A DNA stretch of 64,000 nt from Peptococcaceae bacterium UBA7702 (GCA_002482535.1 DLGE01000001.1:531513-595512); one strand, 5' to 3'; positions 26,237 to 35,758 are shown, counted from the first letter of the stretch. Translations and numbers: made by a program. The notes: generated by a model not told the origin, from the letters alone.

Positions 26237-27636
26237 TGATGCCTCACCACCTGGAAACGGTAAAGCTTTAGCGGTTCACCTGAACCACCTAAATCATCTG
26301 AACGATCTGAATCGATACCGGCTTTTTGGCAGGCAATCTCGATTTGTTGCTCAACACTGTCCACCCCAGCGAGGTCGGGCAGCAATAAGCCGCGGCGGCG
26401 TCCCTGTTCCACAATGACGCCGTAGGTTTTCGGATCCAGTGCATCGACGCCGTTAATGGCTTCCGGTTCCCCCAACACATCGACGCTATAGACGAGATCC
26501 TCCAGTTCATTTTCTTTGACAGAGGGAAAACGCGGATCGCCGGTACCGGCGGACACGGCGTTATGGAGAATCTCTTCGGCGAGACTGTCACGGCTGGGAG
26601 TGATCGTGCCAATGCAGCCCCGTAACTGTCCGTACTTTTTCAAGGAAACAAAGGCTCCGGCTTTCCTTGTTGTCAATTCCTTTGGCAGTTCCAGAGGTAA
26701 TGGGGCATAGTTCCCTGTTTTTACGTATGTTTCCAAGCTCAGCCTGGCCAGACCCACCAAAGGGTCTTCGCCGTTCCTGTCCTGTTTTGCGCCATCCTTT
26801 AATTGCCTGCCGAAATCCCGGCTTTCATCGTCGCCATTGATAATAAAGGAGGCCACGCCGTAGCCAACGCCAAAGGGGCCTTCGTAGGAAAGAGCTTTAC
26901 TTTCCACTGCCTTGCCATCAAGGGCGCCGGCCATGATCCAGAAGGAGCGCAGGCCGCATTCGGCGGCGCCTTCGCTGAGCGCCGGGTCCATTTTCAATAA
27001 AGTGAGAAAATCACCTTTATCCAGGGCATCCATGGTCAAAGCGTCAAACTTCGGCCCCTGGGCAGCGAAGCCGTAGGGGCCGTCTGCGGTCAATTTATGG
27101 GAAAGGTCACCGCTGGCGATCACCACGGTGGAGCGGCCCAAGTCCGCGGCGGTTTTTGCGATCAGCTGACCCAGTTCATAGTGATCCAAAGGAGAGAGCC
27201 CCGCTAAACCGATGCGTACCAAACGATAGTCGGCGGCGGCAAATTCATTGAAAAAGTGCAGCGGAATCATGGTGCCGTGGTCAAGAGCGGCGTCTCGTTC
27301 GCCCAAGGTTCCGCCGGGAAGCTTTTCTTCGTTGCAGTTTTTTTCCAGGGCGTCGGCAAATTCCGTGTCGTATGCCGCTGCGACGCGCACTTGGGACGCA
27401 CCAAAACGGCCAAAATTGCCCCTGGCCTGATCTCCCGGGGAGATATGAAAATAATCCTGATACATCACGGAATGGGGGCTGATGATGACAACGGTTTGCG
27501 GTTTTAATTCCGCGGCCTTTTGCATTGCTGCGCGGTAAGCGGTGATGGTAGCCGAAATTTCCTGTTCCCTGCCGTGGCCGATTTCCGGCAGAATCACCGG
27601 CGGGTGCGGTACGACAAAAGCTGCATTAAGCGACAT
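26233..27636 (-). CDS. AmmeMemoRadiSam AmrB-AmrA fusion (MEMO + AMMECR1)
   Basis: A 467-residue fusion of two families. Residues 1-270 are MEMO-like, related to class III extradiol dioxygenases: FVVPHPPVILPEIGHG, VIISPHSVMY, LDHGTMIPLHFF and VIASGDLSHKL give the metal-ligand histidines. Residues about 290-467 are AMMECR1, with the signature GQLRGCIGTI and DPRFPSVKENEL. With AmrS directly after it, all three parts of the AmmeMemoRadiSam set are present in two genes. The biochemical role of the set is unknown. Confidence 0.93.
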   Translation of the reverse strand: MSLNAAFVVPHPPVILPEIGHGREQEISATITAYRAAMQKAAELKPQTVVIISPHSVMYQDYFHISPGDQARGNFGRFGASQVRVAAAYDTEFADALEKNCNEEKLPGGTLGERDAALDHGTMIPLHFFNEFAAADYRLVRIGLAGLSPLDHYELGQLIAKTAADLGRSTVVIASGDLSHKLTADGPYGFAAQGPKFDALTMDALDKGDFLTLLKMDPALSEGAAECGLRSFWIMAGALDGKAVESKALSYEGPFGVGYGVASFIINGDDESRDFGRQLKDGAKQDRNGEDPLVGLARLSLETYVKTGNYAPLPLELPKELTTRKAGAFVSLKKYGQLRGCIGTITPSRDSLAEEILHNAVSAGTGDPRFPSVKENELEDLVYSVDVLGEPEAINGVDALDPKTYGVIVEQGRRRGLLLPDLAGVDSVEQQIEIACQKAGIDSDRSDDLGGSGEPLKLYRFQVVRHQ

Positions 27637-27706
27637 GGCGATCCCTTCCTTTCTCTCATTTTGGCACTGTCTTCTATAACGATTGCTATGCTATTTGCAA
27701 AAAATA

Positions 27707-28999
27707 TCACTGCTTTTTTCTGCCCCGCTGCCGGCCCATTCCGGTATTTTCTTTGACTACCGCGGTTTCCGCCGGGTCAAGGAGTTTGACGGTACCGTAT
27801 TCGCCGTCAAAGCCGGGGCTGCAAAGGACTTTCCCCGCTCTGAGCCGGTGAATGGCTTCGGCGACGAGATCTCCGGAAACACGGCTGATTTCAGCCAAAG
27901 GCAATGTTCGCAAAATCTCCAACTCCGGTCCCAGTTTTTCAATCATTTCATCATATTGTCTCTTTACTTTGACGCTCGTCCCGGAGCAGCCGAGGGCCGC
28001 GGCGATCAGTTCAGGCAAAGGCACCAGGAGTTCAAAAGGTTTTGTGTCTTGGGGCAAAACCCCCTTTTCCCTGTCGGCCAGCCGCTCAATGCGGTGGAGC
28101 ACGCCGTCGGTGAGCTTACGGCCGCAGACAGGGCAAAGGTTGCCATGCCTTTCCGCCTCGGCGGGAGAAAAACAAACATGGCATTTCCGGTGACCGTCAT
28201 AATGGTACTTCCCCTTTTCCGAGAAGAACTCAAGGGTACCGGCTAAGCCTTGGCCCTGCTGTATGCTGCGAAAAAGCCCGTTATATGAAATTTCGATATC
28301 GAAGAGATTCGCTTCCCGTCCCAGTTTAGCCGGGGAATGGGCATCGGAATTGGAAATCAGCTGAAAACGGTCCAGGGCGGACCAGCGCCGTATCATCCCC
28401 GGATCGGCGGAAAGCCCTGTTTCCAACGCATGGATGAAGGGCGTTAAATCCTCAAAGCATTCCTCTATGGTGTCAAAGCCGGAGCGAGCGCCAAACAAAG
28501 AAAAATGAGGCGTCCAAATATGGGCCGGCACATAAATCGCCCTTGGGCAAATTTCCAGGGTGATTTCAAGAAGATCGTGACAGGAAAGGCCCAGAATCGG
28601 TCTGCCGTCGGAATGGAGGTTGCCGATGGTCTCCAGCTTTTTCGATAGGCGTTCTGCTTCCGTCAAACCGGGGAGCAGAATCAGGCTGTGGACCTTTCTG
28701 GTTTTACCGTTCTTCTTATAAATGGAGCTGATTTCACCGGAAACCACGAACCGCGGCGAAAAACCAGCGGCACTGCTGTTCCCTGCCAGGGAGTATTCCT
28801 CTTTCAAACGATAAAGCCCCTCTTCGGCGAGAATGAGCTTTTCCGTTAATTCCTCACGCCAAGCCCGGTGGGTAAAGTCCCCGGTGCCGATGATGCCGAT
28901 GCCCTTGCGCCGCGCCCAAACCTCAAGCTGCTCCGGTGTGCAGTCTTTGCTGGTGGCCAGGGAATAGCGGGAATGAATGTGCAAATCCGCGATAACCAT
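27707..28999 (-). CDS. Endonuclease Q-like DNA repair nuclease
   Basis: A 430-residue PHP-domain protein. VIADLHIHSRYSLATS and GTGDFTH give metal-binding residues at the N-terminus; HIWTPHFSLFGARSGFDT, SNSDAHSPAKLG and a zinc-finger-like CHVCFSPAEA...LCPVCGRKL follow. This is the layout of endonuclease Q, known mainly from Thermococcales and some Bacillota, which nicks DNA 5' of uracil, hypoxanthine, xanthine and abasic sites. ATG 28999 follows AAAGGTGA; GTG 29008 is an alternative. It lies 70 bp before the AmmeMemoRadiSam genes on the same strand. Confidence 0.85.
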   Translation of the reverse strand: MVIADLHIHSRYSLATSKDCTPEQLEVWARRKGIGIIGTGDFTHRAWREELTEKLILAEEGLYRLKEEYSLAGNSSAAGFSPRFVVSGEISSIYKKNGKTRKVHSLILLPGLTEAERLSKKLETIGNLHSDGRPILGLSCHDLLEITLEICPRAIYVPAHIWTPHFSLFGARSGFDTIEECFEDLTPFIHALETGLSADPGMIRRWSALDRFQLISNSDAHSPAKLGREANLFDIEISYNGLFRSIQQGQGLAGTLEFFSEKGKYHYDGHRKCHVCFSPAEAERHGNLCPVCGRKLTDGVLHRIERLADREKGVLPQDTKPFELLVPLPELIAAALGCSGTSVKVKRQYDEMIEKLGPELEILRTLPLAEISRVSGDLVAEAIHRLRAGKVLCSPGFDGEYGTVKLLDPAETAVVKENTGMGRQRGRKKQ

Positions 29000-29031
29000 T
29001 GATTTCACCTTTGTTTTTTGATCTTATCGAT

Positions 29032-29095
29032 AGTATAACGCTTTTTGAGAAATCTAACAAGGGATACCTTGACAAACTGAAATTTATGAGACGCT
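29032..29095. repeat. 64-bp direct repeat, copy 1
   Basis: 60 of 64 bases match 31348-31411 in the same orientation. The two copies bracket the MarR/MFS cassette. Bases 29084-29095 equal the last three codons and stop (S-V-S-stop) of the ABC exporter gene that ends in copy 2, so copy 1 carries a relic of that gene end. Confidence 0.88.
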
Positions 29096-29170
29096 GCCGA
29101 AAGGGATGAGTCTACGGTCCCCTTGAGCCATATTTGCGGCATAAAACATGGCGTAAATCATTACATTTTA

Positions 29171-29205
29171 ATTTAGTTGACAAGGAAACTAGTTCGCGAT
29201 ATATT
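29171..29205 (+). promoter_or_regulatory. marR promoter with overlapping operator
   Basis: TTGACA (29177-29182), 17 bp, TATATT (29200-29205). TAGTT (29174-29178) and AACTA (29187-29191) form an inverted repeat across the -35 box, resembling MarR-type operators; AACTAGTT (29187-29194) is itself palindromic. Autoregulation is likely. Confidence 0.7.
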
Positions 29206-29251
29206 TAACCTAATCGTTTCTTTTGAAGCTATATTTAGGAGGTATGGTTTA

Positions 29252-29689
29252 TTGGATAGCATTGGAAGATATAGCGCCGCTATTTATAGGCTCACTCAAA
29301 GTATATTTAACAATCGGTTGAAGGAATTGGAAATAGGCAGCGGTCAATATGATTTTTTCCTTGTCATTGCAAGGAATGAAGGTATCAATCAGAAGGACCT
29401 TGGTGACAGTCTGTATGTGGAAAAATCAACAGCGGCAAAAGCCGTCAAAGTTCTCGTGGACAAAGGCTACGTTGAAAAAAAGCGTAATCAGAAAGATAAG
29501 CGCTATTATTCATTGTATTTAACGGACAAAGGCCGGAAGGCATCGGCAGATGTTGACGCAGTTTTTTCAGAAATACTGGGCATTTTTTCAAAGAATATTT
29601 CAGACAGCGCGATTGACGAAACAATTTCGGTATTGAAAAAAGTAATTATTAATCTACAGGAAGAAAAAAGTATATTCACCAGGGATTAA
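29252..29689 (+). CDS. MarR-family regulator (TTG start)
   Basis: A 145-residue winged-helix repressor: LDSIGRYSAAIYRLTQSIFN, then LGDSLYVEKSTAAKAVKVLV and the wing NQKDKRYYSLYLTDKGR. The start is TTG 29252 with AGGAGG (29237-29242) at 9 nt. An upstream TTG at 29177 would lie on the -35 box and cannot be transcribed from this promoter. The gene is AT-richer than its neighbours. It precedes an efflux transporter by 29 bp and probably represses both. Confidence 0.88.
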   Translation: MDSIGRYSAAIYRLTQSIFNNRLKELEIGSGQYDFFLVIARNEGINQKDLGDSLYVEKSTAAKAVKVLVDKGYVEKKRNQKDKRYYSLYLTDKGRKASADVDAVFSEILGIFSKNISDSAIDETISVLKKVIINLQEEKSIFTRD

Positions 29690-29718
29690 TTTCATGAGAA
29701 ATGATGGAGGACATTATC

Positions 29719-31113
29719 ATGGAAAAAAGCAGCAATCAAACGAAAATTACGATAGTCGTTGTCATGATCAGTTCATTTATAACGCCATTCATGAGCAACG
29801 CGATTAACCTTGCGATCCCATCTATTGGTCTGGAATTTGGGGTTAGCCAAAGCTTGCTTAATTGGGTAGTTTCGGGATTTTTAATTGCAACCGCCGCTTT
29901 TTTAATGCCGTTCGGTCGCCTTGCGGATCAATTTGGCAGGAAAAAAATATTTCTGACCGGCCTGATACTACTGGCCGCTTCAGCCTTGGCTTGCGCCTTG
30001 GCAATGTCACTGACAGCTTTGGTTATCTTCAGAGTAATACAAGGCATTGCCAGTGCCATGATATTCAGCAACTCCACGGCAATTTTAACATCAGTGGTAG
30101 CACCGCAAAACAGAGGCAAAGCATTGGGACTAAACTCCGCCGCTACATATGTTGGATTATCGGCTGGTCCTGTCTTGGGGGGATTCATCACAAGCGCATT
30201 TACTTGGCGCGGTGTTTTCTATTTTAATTTGCTATTCGCTATCATCGCCATCATCATAACTGTATGGAAACTAAAAGGCGAATGGAAGGGCGTCGCTGTT
30301 AAAATTGATCGCTGGGGAATCGTTTTGTGTATCGCAGCTCAATCCTTATTGTTATTTGGCTTGTCCGATTTGGTGGCTGGATTGCTCTATCAAATAGCTT
30401 TCATCGTGGGTATTTTCCTGTTGGTTATGTTTTTTCTCTATGAGAAGAAACATGCCAGTCCGCTTATCCCTATTGGGGATCTTTTCAAGAACAGGACGTT
30501 TGCATTTTCTAACCTAGCAACCTTAATTAATTACAGCGCAACTTTTGCTTTGAGCTTTGTGCTATCTCTGTATCTCCAATCGGCGCTTGGCTTTGGTACG
30601 GCTGCGGCCGGCCTAATCTTATTGGTGCAACCGGTCATTATGGCGGTACTGTCTCCTGTCGCAGGCACATTATCAGATCGGATACAGCCGACGATCCTGG
30701 CTTCAGTAGGCATGGGAATTTCCGCGCTAGGCCTATTCTTCTTCATTTTTCTTAGTATCCAAACACCGGTTTTGCTGATTATTCTTAATTTGGCTTTTAT
30801 CGGTTTTGGTTTTGCCCTATTTTCCTCTCCCAATACAAACGCCATAATGGGGTCTGTTGACAAGTCGTTGTACGGTGTCGGTTCTTCCATTATGGGAAAT
30901 ATGAGGCTGTTGGGCCAATCCATCAGCATCGCTATCGTTTCGCTTATCACATCAGTCATAATGGGCACCTTGTCAGTAAACTCAGCAGGCTATGTTGGCA
31001 AGCTCATGTCCAGCATAAAAATTTCGTTTATTATATTTACTATACTTTGTGTCTTGGGTGTATTCGCTTCACTGGTACGGGGCAAGGTTGTCATGACAAG
31101 CGAAAAAGATTGA
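29719..31113 (+). CDS. MFS drug-efflux transporter (DHA2/EmrB-QacA type)
   Basis: A 464-residue permease with about 14 hydrophobic helices. The N-terminus has ITPFMSNAINLAIPSIGLEF and motif A GRLADQFGRKKIF between helices 2 and 3; motif C appears as GPVLGGFI in helix 5. This is the DHA2 drug:proton antiporter pattern. GGAGG 8 nt before ATG 29719 fixes the start over ATG 29701. It is the cargo gene of the MarR cassette. Confidence 0.9.
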   Translation: MEKSSNQTKITIVVVMISSFITPFMSNAINLAIPSIGLEFGVSQSLLNWVVSGFLIATAAFLMPFGRLADQFGRKKIFLTGLILLAASALACALAMSLTALVIFRVIQGIASAMIFSNSTAILTSVVAPQNRGKALGLNSAATYVGLSAGPVLGGFITSAFTWRGVFYFNLLFAIIAIIITVWKLKGEWKGVAVKIDRWGIVLCIAAQSLLLFGLSDLVAGLLYQIAFIVGIFLLVMFFLYEKKHASPLIPIGDLFKNRTFAFSNLATLINYSATFALSFVLSLYLQSALGFGTAAAGLILLVQPVIMAVLSPVAGTLSDRIQPTILASVGMGISALGLFFFIFLSIQTPVLLIILNLAFIGFGFALFSSPNTNAIMGSVDKSLYGVGSSIMGNMRLLGQSISIAIVSLITSVIMGTLSVNSAGYVGKLMSSIKISFIIFTILCVLGVFASLVRGKVVMTSEKD

Positions 31114-31238
31114 AGGATTAAACAGACAACACCTCTTTCGTAACTTATGATTGTACAGTGCTACATAAACTTCCGGTACAAGCACAGCGTAACGCTGGTT
31201 ACTTTTTCACAGCGGCTGCAAATACAAGGTCAACAGAA

Positions 31239-31288
31239 AAGCCGAGTGGTCTCACAGCACCTTCAAATGCTATAAGACCATTCGGCTT
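31239..31288 (+). repeat. 14-bp stem hairpin after the efflux gene
   Basis: Positions 31239-31252 and 31275-31288 are complementary over 14 bp with a single G-U pair. No T-run follows, so it is not a standard terminator. It may be the end of a former mobile element or a small structured RNA. Confidence 0.5.
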
Positions 31289-31312
31289 GTGTCATTAGGT
31301 CAAAATAGATGC
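31253..31312 (+). repeat. Dispersed repeat, copy A
   Basis: About 60 bp that align with 44593-44650 at roughly 75% identity by eye, best at the 3' end where ATTAGGT.AAAATAGATGC is shared. Copies lie 13 kb apart on the same strand. Confidence 0.55.
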
Positions 31313-31347
31313 GGCTGCCGGCCATTTGCTCAACACAAACAGGCTAC

Positions 31348-31411
31348 AGTATAACGCTTTTTGAGAAATCGAACAAGGGATACCTTGACATACCGAATTT
31401 TATGAGACGCT
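31348..31411. repeat. 64-bp direct repeat, copy 2
   Basis: Partner of 29032-29095 with four mismatches. It includes the last 12 bases of the ABC exporter gene ending at 31400, so this copy is probably the original site. Confidence 0.88.
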
Positions 31412-33136
31412 TTGGAATTGTGTTTTTTCCATTGCGGTATAGATACCCTTCTTCTTCCTTAATTCTCTCGGCGCGCCGGTTTCCGCCACAGCGCCATCCT
31501 TGATCACGATGATTTTATCGACACCGGAAACAGTTCTCATGCGGTGGGCGATGATCAGTACCGTCTTGTTTTTGATGAGCGCACCGAGGGCTTTTTGGAT
31601 TTTACTTTCATTTTCCGCGTCAAGGGAGGCGGTCGCCTCGTCCAGCAAAATGATGGGGGCGTCTTTTAATATGGCCCTGGCGATGGATATCCGCTGTCTT
31701 TCGCCGCCGGACAGTTTTTCCCCGTTTTCTCCGATCAGTGTTTCATACCCCTGAGGAAGCCGTTGGGCAAAGGCGTCGCATTGGGCCAGCTCAGCCGCTT
31801 TCAGCACTTCCGCGTCGGTGGCGTCTTTCTTCCCGAGACGGATGTTTTCCATAACGCTGGCGTTGAACAAGGTTACGTCCTGGAAAACAATGGCGTAATA
31901 TTGCAGGAGAGTCTCCGGATCGATTTTTGAGATATCTTCCCCGCCCAAAGTAATGGTTCCCCGGTCGATATCCCAAAAACGGGCGGATAATTTGGCTACC
32001 GTGCTCTTGCCGCCGCCGGAAGGCCCCACAAGTGCCGTTACCTCTCCCTGCTTCGCCGTAAAGCTGACATTTTTCAAGGTCTGCACATTGCCGAGATAAG
32101 AAAAATCTACCCGGTTGAACTGAATGTCAAAATGCTTGGGAGAAAAGACGGTTTTCCCCTCTTGCCGCGGCATTTGATCCATCTCTTTCATACGGTTGAT
32201 GCGCACTCCGAGAAAGAGCAGCAGCGCAAAATTATTCAAAGCGTCCATGATCGGATGATAGATGCGGGCGGCAATGACAAGGAAGACGAGATAGGCAAAG
32301 ATACTGATGGCGCCGGTGGACAAAAGGTAGGCGCCAACTAAGATCACGCTGGGAAGTCCCAGTTTTAAAATGACATAAGATAAGTTGACCAACGCGCCGA
32401 GGAGCAGTTCCCCTTTGATCAGGTGATTTTCGTAACCGTTTAACTTGGCATTTAAGGCCTTGGTAAAGGATTCCTCCCTGTTGAAGGATTTGATTTCATG
32501 AACGAGGTCGAGGCGCTCTTGGATCTGGTCGGTAACATCCCTTTTGATATGATACATTTCGGTGTGCATGTTGTTTTGGAATTTTCTCGAAAGATAAAAG
32601 ACCAGAGCCGCCACGGGCACCACCCAAAACATGGCGAGAGCAAGCTGCCATTGATAAAAGAACATTCCTATGCCGATGACCACAACGGTGAGGATTGCCG
32701 CGTAAATTTGGGGAACGGCATGGGAAAATTGCTGTTCAATCTGGGTGGCGTCCTCCATGATGGTGGAGCTTAAATCAGACACATCCTTTTTGCCGAAATA
32801 AGCCAGGGGCAGTTTTCTTAATGTTTCCGCCAAACTGATGCGTCTTTTGGCACTTTCTTCGTAAATTTTGGTATAGGTTGAGTTGTATTGAAAATAGGCG
32901 ATCACACACATCACCAGGAAAAACAAAACGGAAAGCAGCACGTAATAAAGGATGCTGCCCTTGGGGCTTAGGGCGATATTGAACAGGGAGGACATATATT
33001 CATCCAAAAACATAAAAGCCAAAATTGCCGGTAGCATGAAGCTGATATCCAGCACGATTGTCCAAATGATCGCACTCAAAAGGTCTTTCGCGCCTTTTTC
33101 GGTCATGGCGTATTTCATTTGAAAATATTTAAGCAT
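31400..33136 (-). CDS. ABC half-exporter, second subunit
   Basis: A 578-residue fused permease-ATPase. Six membrane helices occupy residues 1-310; the ATPase has Walker A LVGPSGGGKST, Q-loop IVFQDVTLF, signature LSGGERQRISIARA and Walker B PIILLDEATASLD. ATG 33136 follows GGGGAGGT; an upstream ATG at 33169 lies inside the partner gene. It overlaps the preceding exporter gene by 8 bp, so the two form a heterodimer. Sequence style recalls the YbtP/Q-IrtA/B subgroup; substrate unknown. The stop codon lies inside the 64-bp repeat. Confidence 0.93.
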   Translation of the reverse strand: MLKYFQMKYAMTEKGAKDLLSAIIWTIVLDISFMLPAILAFMFLDEYMSSLFNIALSPKGSILYYVLLSVLFFLVMCVIAYFQYNSTYTKIYEESAKRRISLAETLRKLPLAYFGKKDVSDLSSTIMEDATQIEQQFSHAVPQIYAAILTVVVIGIGMFFYQWQLALAMFWVVPVAALVFYLSRKFQNNMHTEMYHIKRDVTDQIQERLDLVHEIKSFNREESFTKALNAKLNGYENHLIKGELLLGALVNLSYVILKLGLPSVILVGAYLLSTGAISIFAYLVFLVIAARIYHPIMDALNNFALLLFLGVRINRMKEMDQMPRQEGKTVFSPKHFDIQFNRVDFSYLGNVQTLKNVSFTAKQGEVTALVGPSGGGKSTVAKLSARFWDIDRGTITLGGEDISKIDPETLLQYYAIVFQDVTLFNASVMENIRLGKKDATDAEVLKAAELAQCDAFAQRLPQGYETLIGENGEKLSGGERQRISIARAILKDAPIILLDEATASLDAENESKIQKALGALIKNKTVLIIAHRMRTVSGVDKIIVIKDGAVAETGAPRELRKKKGIYTAMEKTQFQSVS

Positions 33137-34931
33137 ACCGTACCTCCCCGTTCCTATCGTGATTCGCATCTATTTTCCAATCAATGGATTTTTGGTATTC
33201 CTCCCACATGGTTTTATAGATTCCGTCTTTTTCCAACAGCTCCTGATGGTTTCCGGCTTCGCTGATTTTGCCGTTTTCAATCACCAGGATTTTGTCGACA
33301 TTTACTACGCTGGTCAGCCGATGGGCGATCATCAGCGTTGTTTTGCCGCGGCTCAGTTCTTTCAGGGCTTTCTGAATCAGGTGCTCGTTTTCCGGATCGG
33401 CAAAGGCCGTCGCCTCATCCAAGAGTATTACTGGCGCGTCTTTGACCATGGCCCGGGCCAAAGCGATTCTCTGCTGCTCTCCGCCGGAAAGATACGTTCC
33501 CTTAGAACCGATGACCGTATCAAGGCCCTCGGGAAGGCGATCGATGATTTCTCTTGACTGAGAAAAATCGATGGCCCTGTTGATTTCCGCCTCGCTGATG
33601 CCTTCTTTGCCGAAAACGATGTTCTCCCTTAAAGAACCTTTGAACAGTTTGGTGGTTTGAAAGACAAAGGAAATGCTGTCCATCAACTGTTTTTTGGGGA
33701 TTTTCTGGATATTGACGCCGCCCAGCAAAACTTCTCCCGCGGCCACATCCCAAAACCGTGCCGCCAGCCGGGCAATGGTGGTTTTACCGCCACCGGAAGC
33801 GCCGACCAAAGCCACGGTTTCTCCTTCGTTTACATGAAAACTAAGATGGTTTACCGCCGGTTCACTGCTGCCTTCATAAGAAAAGACCACATCTTTAAAG
33901 GTCAGGCTGTAATTTTTAAGGTTCTTCGTGTCTTCCCGGTAAGCCATGGCCGGGTATAAGAGAAGTTGATCCAAACGGTCGATGGCCTGCTGGGCGATGG
34001 TTACATTCTGTCTGAAATACATGGATTTCATGAAAAGCGTCGTGAAGAGGGGTGATATCAGAAGATAGAAGATGAAATCAGCAAGGACGACGGTAAGCTG
34101 ATCTCCCCGCCCCACCAGTAAGATGGCCAGAGGAATCAAAAAGAACGCGGCGGACTCCATGATCACGGTATAAAAGGACATTGGCTTTTGCCAAAGCAGC
34201 GTATAGGCGTGAACCATCTCTTTATACCTGATGATGCTGTGATAAAAGCGTTTAAAAGAGTAGATGGATTGGCCGAAGGTTTTTACAACGGGGATACCCC
34301 GAACATATTCCACGGATTCCGCGCTCATTTCCTCCAAGGAATCGAAATATCTTTTTTGAAACTCCATGCCCTTTGCGCTCATCATAAAACTCATGGTGAT
34401 AAAACCCAAAACAATAGGGATCAGAGTAGCGAGACCCATGCGCCAATCTACGAGGAAGAGGAGCGACAAAAGGATGATCGGGGAAACCACGCTGCCCGCC
34501 ATATCCGGAAGCTGGTGGGCTAAAAACGTATGGGTGGTCCCTGCCCCTTCGTTGACAATTTTGCGTATTTTACCGCTGGCATGCTGATCGAAAAAGCCCA
34601 AAGGCATGGACATGATCTTCTCCATACCGATTTTTTGCAGACCCACCTCGACACGAAAAGCCGCCAGGTGGGAGCTCATCAAAGCGGCGAAATAGACGGC
34701 AACGCCTCCAATGGCGCTGGCAAAAGCGAGCCAAGCGTATAGACCAACGCGGGATACGTCGATATCCTGAGGCGCTGACAGAATATCCCGGGTGATATAC
34801 CAGACAAGCACAAAAGGTATGATATTGAGGATCGCGGACAGTCCCGATAAAATCAAGGAAACAGGCAAAAGCACTTTCTTTTTGCCCATATAGGGAATCA
34901 ATCTTTTTAAAAGAGCATTCTTTTTCTTCAT
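33129..34931 (-). CDS. ABC half-exporter, first subunit
   Basis: A 600-residue permease-ATPase. The membrane part has MPLGFFDQHASGKIRKIVNE and SVEYVRGIPVVKTFGQS, the latter typical of siderophore-type half-exporters. ATPase: Walker A LVGASGGGKTT, signature LSGGEQQRIALARA, Walker B PVILLDEATAFADPEN. The last motif has an Ala-Phe-Ala where most exporters have Thr-Ser/Ala-Ser, without loss of the catalytic Glu. ATG 34931 follows AGGAGGT; a TetR gene lies upstream on the same strand. Confidence 0.93.
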   Translation of the reverse strand: MKKKNALLKRLIPYMGKKKVLLPVSLILSGLSAILNIIPFVLVWYITRDILSAPQDIDVSRVGLYAWLAFASAIGGVAVYFAALMSSHLAAFRVEVGLQKIGMEKIMSMPLGFFDQHASGKIRKIVNEGAGTTHTFLAHQLPDMAGSVVSPIILLSLLFLVDWRMGLATLIPIVLGFITMSFMMSAKGMEFQKRYFDSLEEMSAESVEYVRGIPVVKTFGQSIYSFKRFYHSIIRYKEMVHAYTLLWQKPMSFYTVIMESAAFFLIPLAILLVGRGDQLTVVLADFIFYLLISPLFTTLFMKSMYFRQNVTIAQQAIDRLDQLLLYPAMAYREDTKNLKNYSLTFKDVVFSYEGSSEPAVNHLSFHVNEGETVALVGASGGGKTTIARLAARFWDVAAGEVLLGGVNIQKIPKKQLMDSISFVFQTTKLFKGSLRENIVFGKEGISEAEINRAIDFSQSREIIDRLPEGLDTVIGSKGTYLSGGEQQRIALARAMVKDAPVILLDEATAFADPENEHLIQKALKELSRGKTTLMIAHRLTSVVNVDKILVIENGKISEAGNHQELLEKDGIYKTMWEEYQKSIDWKIDANHDRNGEVRYA

Positions 34932-35023
34932 TCTGTTTGACCTCCTAAGTACAACAGATGATCGTGTGCAGTGGTTAGTCAATACTAACTTATGCCTAAA
35001 AAATATATGATGGTTCTAAAGGT

Positions 35024-35641
35024 TCATTGTGACGGGAGCGAAAGCACCTTCTTGATGCCGGAATAGACAAAAACCGCCATTTGTCCGGCGTAAATATCCG
35101 CCTCTTCTCTGTGGGGTTCGTGTAATACGATCTCCTCTAAAAAGCCGACATAGGTATTGGCCAGGGTATGGATAAAGATCTCCCCGACACAGTCCGGCTT
35201 ATGCAAAAGTGCAAGGAAGCGGTAAAAACTTTCCGTATAAAGCTGTATGATTCTTTCTTTGTAGTTTTGCAGACTTGATCCTCCGGCGCAAAACAGAAGC
35301 AATTGAAAGCTTTCGTGATGATCCAAGACCGTCTTGGCGTGGTCGCGAAAAACCCGGACGGTTTTTTCTGCCGCCGCGTTCGGAGCATAGAGAAAATCCC
35401 GGGGCATAGAGACATTGTCTTGATCCACCAGGAATACGCCTTCAATTTGTTGGACGGCCGCCTCTGCAACGGCGCAAAACAGATCGTCCTTATTATGAAA
35501 GTAGGAATAAACAGCGCCTTTGGTCAGTCCCGCTTTTTCCGCAATGACGCGCAGGGATGCGCCGGTATAACCGTGGCGGAGAAACTCGCTGCGCGCAGAA
35601 TCCATGATTTTTTCTTTGACCTCTTCTTTTTTTACCTGCAT
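35024..35641 (-). CDS. TetR/AcrR-family regulator
   Basis: A 205-residue repressor. Helix-turn-helix: KIMDSARSEFLRHGYTGASL, then RVIAEKAGLTKGAVYSYFHN. The variable C-terminal half should bind a ligand. It stands just upstream of the two ABC exporter genes and so is the probable regulator. ATG 35641 is preferred; a TTG at 35671 would add 10 residues. Both lie near GGAGGGAG. Confidence 0.92.
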   Translation of the reverse strand: MQVKKEEVKEKIMDSARSEFLRHGYTGASLRVIAEKAGLTKGAVYSYFHNKDDLFCAVAEAAVQQIEGVFLVDQDNVSMPRDFLYAPNAAAEKTVRVFRDHAKTVLDHHESFQLLLFCAGGSSLQNYKERIIQLYTESFYRFLALLHKPDCVGEIFIHTLANTYVGFLEEIVLHEPHREEADIYAGQMAVFVYSGIKKVLSLPSQ

Positions 35642-35758
35642 CCCCCCTATTCTCCCTCCGTATGTGTCCAATAAATTCCATTGGTATTTATTATATCACG
35701 GCGTTTTCTGATTTTCAACCAAAGATTTTTCAGAATAGAGGAATAGAAATGTCTTCTT

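Noticed and set aside
29032..31411. Transposon with 64-bp terminal repeats
   Set aside because: Repeats are direct, not inverted, lack typical ends, and no transposase or integrase is encoded between them.
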